The notes under the pieces were generated by a model that worked only from the letters and a program-made list of their open reading frames with translations, had not been told where the DNA came from and did no database searches. From Haloferax larsenii JCM 13917 (GTDB lineage: Archaea; Halobacteriota; Halobacteria; Halobacteriales; Haloferacaceae), in assembly GCF_000336955.1 (NCBI RefSeq), contig NZ_AOLI01000006.1, positions 1 through 60,976 on the forward strand: a stretch of 60,976 nucleotides of DNA, given 5' to 3'. The translations under genes and the position numbers were made by a program. Below are positions 52,263 to 60,976 of the stretch, piece by piece (positions within the stretch are counted from its first letter, which is position 1; the number at the start of each line of letters is the position of its first letter).

Positions 52263-54216
52263 TGGGTTTCTCCGTGTGGGTCATCGCTCCGGTGGTGTTC
52301 GCAGTCTCGGTCGCGTTCAGGCTGGCCAGCGTCGCTGACCGCACTGGCTCGGTTCGCGGTGCCGCATCGACGACGCCCGACCCCCGGAGCCCGGCGACTT
52401 CGTCGCGGGCGCTTCGGAGGGCATCCATCACGGGCGACCGCGACAGCACGAGCGCTCCCGGGTGGCGACCGAGTTCGGAGTCTATGGGGCCAGATGGCTG
52501 GAACGCTCGGTCGTACGCACCGTCCCGGTCTTCGTCGGCGAGTGGCAGGTCGCCCCAGTAGTTCCCCTCGCCGTCGGTCGTCCACGTCCGCATGGGACCG
52601 AGCGTCGATTCGACCTGCACGTCGTTGCCGACGATGTCGTTTCTGACGACGACGTTCGTCGGGAAGGTCGAACTGCCGCGAACGCCGATATTGTTGCCGA
52701 CGACGACGTTTCGCGTGTACACCTGTCGGTCGCCGCTTACGTCCATGCCGTACTCGTTGGTGGCGAACACGTTGTCGGCGACGTAGGTGTTGCTTCCGGC
52801 GGGGATGAACCCGAAGTCGGAGTCGCGGATGTCGTTTCCGACCACGAGATTGCCCACGGGTCGCGTCATGATGATGACCCCGATTCGCTCGTCTCGGACG
52901 ACGTTGTCGGCGACGAGCATATCTGAGGTGTACATCTCGTGGACGCCGTAGCGACCGCCCTCCATGTAGTTGTCGCGGACGACGCTCCCGTCGGCGCGGT
53001 GGGTGTAGACGCCGTCTCGGCCGTCGTGGAGCGTCGAGTGCTGGACGACCGACGGTTCGCCGATGAGCACGATACCCATGAAGCCCTCGGAGGGAGTCGC
53101 GGCCCCGCGGATAGTGAGATTGTCGAGGACGCTGTCGGCGCTCTCGCGGACGATGACGCCGCTTGCGGGCGTGTCGATGATGACGTTGCGGAGCGCCGAG
53201 TCGGTGGCTCCGTCGAGGACGACACCGGCGTCGCCGCGGCCGTAGGCGAGTTGGACGCGCGTGTCCCAATCGACCGACTCGTTCGTGGCGCGAACGCGCC
53301 GGGTTCCAACGCTGCCGACACCGGAAATCGAGAGATTCCCGACTGCCGCTTCGTCGGCCCGAACGTGGACCACCGTCCCGTTTCCGTCTCCGACGAGGTG
53401 CGTCGCGTTCCCAGCGCCGAGGAGCGTAATCGACCGATTCACGTCGATGCTGTCGACGGAGTAGGTGCCCGGCGGGACGTAGACTGCGGTTCCCTCGGGC
53501 GCGGATTCGACGGCCGCCTCGATGGTTGGTGCGTCCTCGCCGACGACAGTCGAGACCGGACGGTCGAACAGCGGTTCACGTGCAGCAGTGGTCTGGTCGG
53601 CCCAGTCGTGGTGGGATTCGACGGACGATTCGAAGGCGTCGAGTCGCCCCGAGAGCGAGCTTTCGGACCGCTCGCGGAGCGTTTCCCAGTCGACGACCGT
53701 TCCACCGTATTCGTCGGTGAACGACCGTGCTGCCGTGGGGTCAGAGAAGGGAACGACAATTGGCCCAGATGGGATGCGGGCGTCAGAATCGACGACGAAC
53801 ACCGCATCGGAGGCCTCGACCCAGCCGGGATGGCGGTTGTGTTCGGTCCGAAGATAGTCGTCTTCGTCGAGGACCGGCGAGACGGTGGCGTAGTCGCTGA
53901 CGAACACCGCAAGCGGGTCGCCGAACTGACGAGCGCTCTCTGGTGACGCGACATCCGCGGCGGCGGTTCCGACACCGTAGTAGCCGATGATGTACCGATA
54001 CCGGGAGAAGTGCGCCTGTGCGACCGGCACTTCGAATCCGTCGGTCTTGGCTTGCTGGACGTCGACTGCGGTCCCGCCAGTTTTCACGGTGTCGTCGAAG
54101 GAAACGGGCGAGACGGTGCCCGACACTGGGACGACGAAGGAGACGCTGGCGAGGACGAGCACGAGTGCGGCCACGCCAGCGACCCATCGCGTCGCAGTCG
54201 GGGTTACGAACGCCAT
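52255..54216 (-). CDS. nosD: NosL-NosD fusion: copper-related periplasmic-type beta-helix protein
   Basis: 653 residues. An N-terminal membrane helix or signal (about 10-32, TRWVAGVAALVLVLASVSFVV) leads into a NosL-like domain (about 35-190: HPGWVEASDAVFVVDSDARI, VVPFSDPTAARSFTDEYGG, VVDWETL). A right-handed beta-helix of the NosD/CASH type follows (about 230-570), with repeating NNVVRDE- and NDIRDSDF-like rungs. The fusion of NosL and NosD in one chain is notable. The usual NosL copper ligand Cys is not visible. Exported and surface-located; first gene of nosDFY. Confidence 0.85.
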   Translation of the reverse strand: MAFVTPTATRWVAGVAALVLVLASVSFVVPVSGTVSPVSFDDTVKTGGTAVDVQQAKTDGFEVPVAQAHFSRYRYIIGYYGVGTAAADVASPESARQFGDPLAVFVSDYATVSPVLDEDDYLRTEHNRHPGWVEASDAVFVVDSDARIPSGPIVVPFSDPTAARSFTDEYGGTVVDWETLRERSESSLSGRLDAFESSVESHHDWADQTTAAREPLFDRPVSTVVGEDAPTIEAAVESAPEGTAVYVPPGTYSVDSIDVNRSITLLGAGNATHLVGDGNGTVVHVRADEAAVGNLSISGVGSVGTRRVRATNESVDWDTRVQLAYGRGDAGVVLDGATDSALRNVIIDTPASGVIVRESADSVLDNLTIRGAATPSEGFMGIVLIGEPSVVQHSTLHDGRDGVYTHRADGSVVRDNYMEGGRYGVHEMYTSDMLVADNVVRDERIGVIIMTRPVGNLVVGNDIRDSDFGFIPAGSNTYVADNVFATNEYGMDVSGDRQVYTRNVVVGNNIGVRGSSTFPTNVVVRNDIVGNDVQVESTLGPMRTWTTDGEGNYWGDLPLADEDRDGAYDRAFQPSGPIDSELGRHPGALVLSRSPVMDALRSARDEVAGLRGSGVVDAAPRTEPVRSATLASLNATETANTTGAMTHTEKPNV

Positions 54217-54329
54217 CGAGTGTTCGTCTCCTCTAGGGATGGGGTCAGTGATAGGCGCGATGGTCTGGCCGTCGAAGCGGGTTGTCGGATACCCGAATCC
54301 TTAATCATCGTCCATACGACTCCCTGTGT

Positions 54330-56030
<1,701 letters not shown>

Positions 56031-56036
56031 CGTCGG

Positions 56037-56681
56037 CTATCGCGTCTCTGCTTGTTCTTGGAGCTGTTCCGCTAGCTCGTCGAGTTCCGCTTTGAGCGAC
56101 CCTATCTTGTCGAGTGTCGTCTCCGGTCCGGCGCTCACGTTCGTCGCGTACAGGCGACCCACGAGACTCTGAAACAGGAGGTCGATTTCTTCTTCCCCAC
56201 CGTTGCCCTGATAGCCGAGTTGATTGATGAGGTGGTGGAGACACGACCCCCACCCGACTGCGTAGTCTTCGTCTTCGAACTCGTCGAGCGCGTCGGGAAG
56301 CGGGTCGAACGTGTCCAGACACGCTAGGCTCATGCGACTCGCGGCGTACCGGAGTCTGAACTGTAGGCGCTGTCGGTCGTCTAACTCCGTGACGTCGACG
56401 TTTGGGTCCACGAGTTCCCATTCGTCGACGAGGCCGTTATCGACGAGGTCGTCCCATCGCGACCGCTCGTCGCGAATTAGCGCCTCCGTGTCGCCGACGA
56501 GATAGAACACGACTTCGCCGTGGCTGACCGATGGGTCTTGTCCGTAGCGGTTGAACACTGGCCACTGCGCGTCGTCTCTCGCTTCGAGTCGCTCGAACGC
56601 AGACGCGACGTACTCCCGAATCAGCCGTTCTTCGGTAGCCACGTCGGCGACTGTGAAGACGACCTTTTTTAACTTTGACAT
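56037..56681 (-). CDS. Standalone lantibiotic-dehydratase-C / thiopeptide-type domain-like protein
   Basis: 214 residues (MSKLKKVVFTVADVATEERL). By eye it follows the C-terminal domain of lantibiotic dehydratases and thiopeptide-type enzymes (Lant_dehydr_C/SpaB_C): a WPVFNRYGQDP block matching the family's W-x-F-x-R-Y-x-D-P region (about 39-49), then a long helical part, then a WGSCLHHLINQLGY motif (about 146-159) matching the S-x-x-H-M-x-x-N-R-L-x-G region of those proteins, and a short coiled C-terminus. It lies 97 bases downstream of lanM on the same strand, so a maturation role for the peptide is likely. Assignment is by eye and moderate. Confidence 0.5.
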   Translation of the reverse strand: MSKLKKVVFTVADVATEERLIREYVASAFERLEARDDAQWPVFNRYGQDPSVSHGEVVFYLVGDTEALIRDERSRWDDLVDNGLVDEWELVDPNVDVTELDDRQRLQFRLRYAASRMSLACLDTFDPLPDALDEFEDEDYAVGWGSCLHHLINQLGYQGNGGEEEIDLLFQSLVGRLYATNVSAGPETTLDKIGSLKAELDELAEQLQEQAETR

Positions 56682-56778
56682 GATTGTGGCTTTCGCAGCA
56701 TCGCCTTGTAATTTGGGGCTTCACTGACATCCGAAACCAGCGTCGAGTTGGTACCCGCCGCGGCAGTTCAGGACGGCG

Positions 56779-59700
56779 TCACTCCATGAGGAGGACACAG
56801 GGGAGGTCGTCCCTGCTTGCGAACCGGAGGAGGCTGTACGCGACACCGCTGCTCCCGTTGAAGAACGTCGGATTCGGGATGTGCTCGCTGTGGCCGGGCA
56901 TGGAGAGTGCGCCTGCGTCGCCCCCTGCGACATAGCGACCGACCAGCGCCCGCGCGTCACTCTCTTCACGGCCGGCCTTGCGGGTCGCTTCGAGGAGGGC
57001 AGTCGCCCGCCCGAGCGTTCCACAACAGAGGTGGTCGTACTCGTTCACGTCGGCGGATGCGGTCGCCGACAGCAACTCGTCGGCTTCGTCGAAGAACGAC
57101 TCGTCACCGAGGGCGCTCCCGATACCGAGGCGTGCGAGTGCACATCCCGCCCGGCCCTCACACCATCGGTCGAGATAGGTCGTCCCTCCGGCGTCAGTCG
57201 GAATCGGGTAGTTCGAGCGTTCTGGGTCGTAGACCGACGACTCGTACGCGAGGGCGTCTCTGGCTGCCGCTTCGTACCGGTTGTCGTCGGTCGCCGCGGC
57301 GAGGCGGGCGAGCGCGTACGCGATTCCACTCTGGCCGTGTGCCATCCCCGGCAGCGGTTTGTCGGAGCCAGTTATCCAGACCTGCTTCCCGTCGACCGAT
57401 TCGCGGTTGTCGAGTAAGTGCTCGCCACAGTCGCGCGCGCGTTCGAGAATTGCGTCGCCACCGAATCGCTCGTAGTACGCGAGGAGTGCGAGGAGGACGC
57501 CGGCAGTGCCACCGACGACGTCGTACGTCTCGTCCGCTTCGAGTTGCGCTGTCGTTACTTCCCGAGCGTGGGCCGCGGCGTGCTCCCTGTACGCCGGTCG
57601 GTCGAGAAGTTCGGCCGCAACCGAGAGCGTGTACACGAGCGACCCGGTCCCGTTGACGCCACCGAACTCGGTCGCCGACTCGCCTTTGTCGGCGGCGACG
57701 GCGTCGAAACATTCGGTGGCGAGGGCTTCGAATCGGTCGTACCCAGTCTGGTCGTACAGCGCGGCCGCGGCGAGTCCGATGCCTCCTCGTCCATCGTACA
57801 GTGTGTTTTCGACCGGCGAGAGGCCGAGTTGTGGTAACTCTGCGCCGATGAACGACATCCACCGGCGTCCGTCAGCCGTGTCGAACGCGGCGTCGAGGAC
57901 GGCGTCGCCGTGGGCCACTGCCCGGGTCAGGAGGTCGTCGTCGCTCGGCGCGTGCGTTGTAGCGTGGTCGGCTCGCTCCGGTATCGAGGAGTCGAGACAG
58001 CGACGGAGAAGCTCGGTTTCTCGCATCCGGTCGTCTTCGCCCATCGAATCGAGTCGCCGAAGACACCGTTCGTAGCCAGCGACATCGACCGAAACACCAG
58101 TCGGTTCGCCGTCGTGGAGAACCGTCGTCTGGTCTGGCTGGGACGTGAATCGCGGGACGTCACGCCGACGGAGGGACTGTCGCTCGTTTTCGTATAGTCC
58201 CCAGAACTGGTCGGTCTGTATCCGCCCGTCGAAGAACGGCACGGCGAGTCGTTCGACTTCGACCGAGAGGCGAGCGCCGTCTCGAAGTGGGTCTCGTGCG
58301 CGGCTCAACCGTAGAATCGAACTGTACGTCGCTGTCGGTCGGTACACCATCCGGTTTTCGACGCCCTCGACTAGCTCGGGCGTGAGGATTTCGTCGCGGA
58401 GTCGGCCGTCCTCGTGGAGGTCACAGATAGTCTCGTGGGCTCGTCGGAACCCGGAGACGATGGTGTCGAGAGAGTCCTCTGGCGGCTGGTCGATGCCGTC
58501 GACGCTGGGGGTGTTCGTCTCTCGATTGACCGTTGGCGACTTCCCTTCCACTGCCATCACGTCCGTGTTGACGGCCTCGATTTTGGGCTTCGAAATCTCG
58601 GGAATCTCCTTGGTGTCGCTGTTTCGACCGAGACCGGCGGCCAAAAACGGTGACGACCCGTCGTCGTCGCTGTCGACGACTTTCCAGGGCAACAGTGCTG
58701 TTCGGAGGACGGAATCCATCGTTGCAGCAGCAATCGTCGTGGTCGGTGACGACGCGGTCGGTTCGATATAGGGGTGGAAGAGCGTCTCCGCATCGATGAT
58801 GGTCGGCTGGTCGCCGCGAACGATGAGGTTCTCGTACTGGCAGTCCGGGAGGTCCAGCACGTATCCAACACAGAGGAGCACGCCGACGCGTTCGTAGTAC
58901 CGCTCGACTGCAGTCGCATCGCTCGGTTCCGCGTACTCGATTGGCGCCATCCACCCGTAGCTGTCGCGTGAGAGGTACGCCGGCGACGTGAACGGTGGTG
59001 TGTCGAGATGGTCGTCGAGCCGTTCGAGGACTGTGTACAGCGCGACACCGGCGTCTATCGGCCGCGGTTTGTAGATAGCCGACCCCGACTCGAAGGAGAC
59101 GCGAACCGGGACCTGCCCGCCTGCGTGGGCGTCGTCTGCGAGCGCCGTGACCTCGGTGACTGCCCCCTCGACGTCGAATCGTGATTCGAGTGCTGACCGG
59201 TCGGCTTCCAGTCGATGGACGAATCGCGTGACGTTCGTCACCCACTGGTCGACGAAGGAAACGACGTATCTGGCGAGGACCGGATATTCGAGACAGAGGT
59301 TCCGGGTTCCGCCGTCGAACATCGCTTCGACGAACTGGTCGTAGTACGTCGTCCCCGGGTCCGAGACGGCCGACGGGTCGGCTGCCGCGAGGTCCGGGTC
59401 GTGGTATTCGACGAAGGACTTGAATTCGACGTAGAGCGCCCGGACAGACACGCGACTGAGACGGAAGACGAGCCACTCGGCGAGTTGCTTCGCAACTGGG
59501 TGTGACCGAACGTCGGCATCGAGTTGCGCCAGTGCGTAGTCTGCGAACCCGACCAAGAGGTGGCTGAATGGAACGTCCTCGGTGGGGGACAGTAGTGTAT
59601 CGTCCCGAGACGGATACGTAGAGACGTACTGGAGAAGCGAGTCGAGTCGGTCGACCCACTCTGGAAGCGGTTCCGTCTCTGGCCACTGTGTCGCCGTGAG

Positions 59701-59919
59701 TTGGTCGCGGACAGCCGATTCGGTGAGGTCGTCGTACGCGAGTCGCTCGCGGAAGGTGTCCTCGTCTGGAAAGAGCGACGCCCACTCGTCGAGAATGTCG
59801 TCTGGGTCGATGACTGGGGCTTCGCCGTGTTCGTTCGGTGGCCCTTCGAGTCGCTCGTGTAACGTTCGCGCCTGCCCTGCGATTGCACGCCGGTCTCGCT
59901 GGGATAGCTCTTGTGGCAT
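56779..59919 (-). CDS. lanM: Class II lanthionine synthetase LanM
   Basis: Bifunctional enzyme that phosphorylates and dehydrates Ser/Thr of a precursor peptide, then couples Cys to form lanthionine rings. 1046 residues from the ATG at 59919; the frame is open to an ATG at 60042 (1087 aa). The dehydratase half shows YKPRPID (Lys284), DCQYEN (Asp359, Asn364, with Gln361 where His is usual) and IIDAETLF (Asp376, Glu378). The LanC-like cyclase shows GMAHGQSG (His861), WCEG (Cys920) and CCG (Cys965, Cys966), a three-Cys zinc site as in ProcM. It is divergent from the 49-residue precursor gene. No protease or exporter is adjacent. Confidence 0.93.
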   Translation of the reverse strand: MPQELSQRDRRAIAGQARTLHERLEGPPNEHGEAPVIDPDDILDEWASLFPDEDTFRERLAYDDLTESAVRDQLTATQWPETEPLPEWVDRLDSLLQYVSTYPSRDDTLLSPTEDVPFSHLLVGFADYALAQLDADVRSHPVAKQLAEWLVFRLSRVSVRALYVEFKSFVEYHDPDLAAADPSAVSDPGTTYYDQFVEAMFDGGTRNLCLEYPVLARYVVSFVDQWVTNVTRFVHRLEADRSALESRFDVEGAVTEVTALADDAHAGGQVPVRVSFESGSAIYKPRPIDAGVALYTVLERLDDHLDTPPFTSPAYLSRDSYGWMAPIEYAEPSDATAVERYYERVGVLLCVGYVLDLPDCQYENLIVRGDQPTIIDAETLFHPYIEPTASSPTTTIAAATMDSVLRTALLPWKVVDSDDDGSSPFLAAGLGRNSDTKEIPEISKPKIEAVNTDVMAVEGKSPTVNRETNTPSVDGIDQPPEDSLDTIVSGFRRAHETICDLHEDGRLRDEILTPELVEGVENRMVYRPTATYSSILRLSRARDPLRDGARLSVEVERLAVPFFDGRIQTDQFWGLYENERQSLRRRDVPRFTSQPDQTTVLHDGEPTGVSVDVAGYERCLRRLDSMGEDDRMRETELLRRCLDSSIPERADHATTHAPSDDDLLTRAVAHGDAVLDAAFDTADGRRWMSFIGAELPQLGLSPVENTLYDGRGGIGLAAAALYDQTGYDRFEALATECFDAVAADKGESATEFGGVNGTGSLVYTLSVAAELLDRPAYREHAAAHAREVTTAQLEADETYDVVGGTAGVLLALLAYYERFGGDAILERARDCGEHLLDNRESVDGKQVWITGSDKPLPGMAHGQSGIAYALARLAAATDDNRYEAAARDALAYESSVYDPERSNYPIPTDAGGTTYLDRWCEGRAGCALARLGIGSALGDESFFDEADELLSATASADVNEYDHLCCGTLGRATALLEATRKAGREESDARALVGRYVAGGDAGALSMPGHSEHIPNPTFFNGSSGVAYSLLRFASRDDLPCVLLME

Positions 59920-60258
59920 CAGGCGGGACACCCCGGCGTCAACGTTGGTCGTCGCTGCGCCCTTCTGTCTGTTGTCGTGGTGGCAAGTGTCATGCTCTGC
60001 GAGTTTTGTTGGTGGTGTTAAATTACTTCTGCAAGGACACATATGCAGTCTGAGATGTGTTCAACGATGGCCTGATTTTACACACTTTGTTCACACCTGG
60101 ACAAAATAATCAATTGTTAGCTACTAATCCGTGATAAGACATCATCGTCTTCTGATTTTGATTGTATCTCACACCGACAGCAACGCGCGCAAAAACATAA
60201 TATAAATTCGTCAATGTTGGCCGAAAAACATATAATATAGGGTGTCAATTGGTCTCAT
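59920..60258. promoter_or_regulatory. AT-rich spacer between lanM and its precursor gene
   Basis: 339 bases, or 216 if lanM starts at 60042. Notably AT-rich against the coding DNA. TATAATATA (60231-60239) lies about 25 bases before the precursor ATG, so that mRNA should be leaderless. A second box, ATAATATAAATT (60197-60208), reads as TTTATATTAT on the minus strand and could drive lanM with a long leader. No other small Cys-rich frame was found here. Confidence 0.5.
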
Positions 60259-60408
60259 ATGTCGATAGCACTCGACATCGAAACTGGTGACAAAGCATCG
60301 TACGACCAGCAGTTCGACGACAACCACACGGTGAACGACCAGCGGGTCAGTACCTGTACGTATGGTGGCGGGATGGACAAGCGAGCCTGTCCCACCTGCG
60401 ACTTCTAA
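60259..60408 (+). CDS. lanA: Candidate lanthipeptide precursor peptide
   Basis: 49 codons (MSIALDIETGDKASYDQQF...). The first 30 residues are acidic and Cys-free, like a leader. The last 19 (RVSTCTYGGGMDKRACPTCDF, residues 31-49) hold Ser31, Thr32, Thr34, Thr46 and Cys33, Cys44, Cys47, enough for up to three lanthionine or methyllanthionine rings. It is divergently transcribed from lanM and has its own promoter (TATAATATA about 25 bases before the ATG, leaderless). Too short to be called by most gene finders. The leader cut site is unclear; no GG/GA double-glycine site precedes the core, only GGG inside it. Confidence 0.8.
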   Translation: MSIALDIETGDKASYDQQFDDNHTVNDQRVSTCTYGGGMDKRACPTCDF

Positions 60409-60635
60409 GTAGGGCGTTTTCTGCGGTCATTTTTTAGCGGCTACCCGAGCCGTCGCGTCGCACTCGAACAGTCACTCGATAGGACGCTCCTAACACCACG
60501 CCGACACGCAGTATTTCGAGTCCTGGACGCTGACGAACGGAATTCGGTCTGTTGCAGAATACGTTCATACTACCCTACCGATTACCGATGCTCGCATAGA
60601 TTTATCATGGAGAATTAGTGTAGTTAACACACACT
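60409..60635 (+). promoter_or_regulatory. Spacer after the precursor gene; terminator and acs promoter
   Basis: 227 bases. T-tracts at 60417-60420 and 60430-60435 directly after the precursor stop look like its terminator. TTTATCA (60601-60607) is a probable TATA box for the acetyl-CoA synthetase gene. The dyad TAGTGT (60616-60621) / ACACTA (60631-60636), around a central GTTAAC, overlaps that gene's start. No further gene seen. Confidence 0.5.
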
Positions 60636-60976
60636 ATGGTAGACAGTGACGGAGATGGGGAACTCGAGGCACGGCTGGTGGAACAAGAGGAGTTCGAACC
60701 GTCGCGGGAGTTCGTCGAGCAGGCGAACGTTTCGGACCCGAAGATATACGACGAGTTCGAGAAGAACTGGCCGGGGTGCTGGGAGCAAGCGGCGGCGTTG
60801 CTGGACTGGGATTCTCCTTACGACGAAGTACTCGACGATTCGAACCCGCCGTTCTACAAGTGGTTCACGGGTGGGAAACTGAACGCTTCGTACAACTGCC
60901 TCGACCGACACGTCGAAAACGGCGACAAGAACCGGGTCGCCATCAAGTGGGAAGGCGAACACGGAGACACACGGAC
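60636..60976 (+). CDS. acs: Acetyl-CoA synthetase (AMP-forming), N-terminal part only
   Basis: Activates acetate to acetyl-CoA with ATP. Only about 113 residues are visible before the window ends, with no stop. They start MVDSDGDGELEARLVEQEEF and include the family N-terminal domain: PGCWEQAAALLDWDSPYDEVLD, NPPFYKWFTGGKLNASYNCLDRHVE, NRVAIKWEGE. The full enzyme is usually about 650-670 residues. A propionyl-CoA synthetase is the alternative. Probably leaderless (TTTATCA 29-35 bases upstream). Confidence 0.9.
   Translation, partial: MVDSDGDGELEARLVEQEEFEPSREFVEQANVSDPKIYDEFEKNWPGCWEQAAALLDWDSPYDEVLDDSNPPFYKWFTGGKLNASYNCLDRHVENGDKNRVAIKWEGEHGDTR

Noticed and set aside
56721-57023. Minus-strand frame rich in Ser/Thr/Cys ending CRGGYQLDAGFGCQ, a possible second lanthipeptide precursor
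   Set aside because: Most of it is an alternate-frame shadow of the lanM 3' end; Ser/Thr/Arg richness is typical of shadow frames in GC-rich haloarchaeal DNA. It has no promoter or leader-like start.
59920-60042. Upstream ATG at 60042 as the lanM start (Cys-rich N-terminal extension)
   Set aside because: The extra 41 residues use AGA/TTA codons and AT-rich DNA unlike the rest of the gene, and LanM family proteins have no such extension. It cannot be fully excluded.

Overview
This window is haloarchaeal chromosome, most likely from Haloferax or a close relative. The proteins are strongly acidic and the coding DNA is GC-rich. Many genes have an AT-rich TATA-like box about 25 bases before the start codon and so look leaderless. 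The order pan - mre11 - rad50 - polB - sufCBD - thrS, then gltB - proS, the aCPSF1 nuclease, korAB and mcmA matches what I remember of the Haloferax volcanii chromosome. I also remember a polB intein from that species. The species call is inference from gene order and sequence character only.

Layout. 1-5.5 kb: the N-terminal part of the proteasome ATPase PAN (minus strand), a small winged-helix protein, and an overlapping unit of a small hypothetical gene, mre11 and rad50. 5.5-11 kb: three small minus-strand haloarchaeal genes and the family B DNA polymerase, split by an in-frame intein with both homing-endonuclease acidic residues. 11-18 kb: sufCBD, a ferritin-like protein, a DtxR-family metalloregulator, and thrS behind an unusual structured leader. 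17.9-20.5 kb: a minus-strand sulfur-relay operon (DsrE-like, TusA-like, sulfide:quinone oxidoreductase-like, DUF1641). 20.8-21 kb: tRNA-Gln(TTG), followed by direct and inverted copies of its T-arm. 21-27 kb: mixed small genes (membrane protein, FkbM methyltransferase, AlaX, DUF3179, HD protein, epimerase, MazG-like, and an unknown gene pair). 27-37.3 kb: gltB, proS, two unknown genes, the aCPSF1 3'-end nuclease and methylglyoxal synthase. 37.4-47 kb: two exported or membrane proteins, endonuclease III, an alkaline-phosphatase-like protein, DUF371, a coiled-coil protein, SppA, DUF373, aldo/keto reductase, a zinc ribbon and a lipoprotein. 47-56 kb: the two-subunit 2-oxoacid:ferredoxin oxidoreductase, an FNR-like flavoprotein, a nosDFY operon with no nosZ nearby, and the large subunit of methylmalonyl-CoA mutase.

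56-60.4 kb holds the most exciting content: a compact lanthipeptide cluster. It has a class II lanthionine synthetase (LanM) whose cyclase domain has Cys-Cys-Cys type zinc ligands, as in ProcM. It also has a separate small protein that resembles the C-terminal domain of lantibiotic dehydratases and thiopeptide enzymes. Divergent from the LanM gene is an unlisted 49-codon gene with its own promoter, whose C-terminus (Ser/Thr/Cys-rich) looks like the precursor peptide. No exporter or leader peptidase gene is in the window. The window ends in the start of acetyl-CoA synthetase.

Several intergenic regions carry palindromes or short upstream reading frames that standard annotation would miss. The clearest are the 11-codon upstream frame plus hairpin before thrS, a 13-codon frame overlapping the GTG start of the ferritin-like gene, and a hairpin over the ribosome site of the HD-domain gene. 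No IS element, CRISPR array or rRNA was seen.
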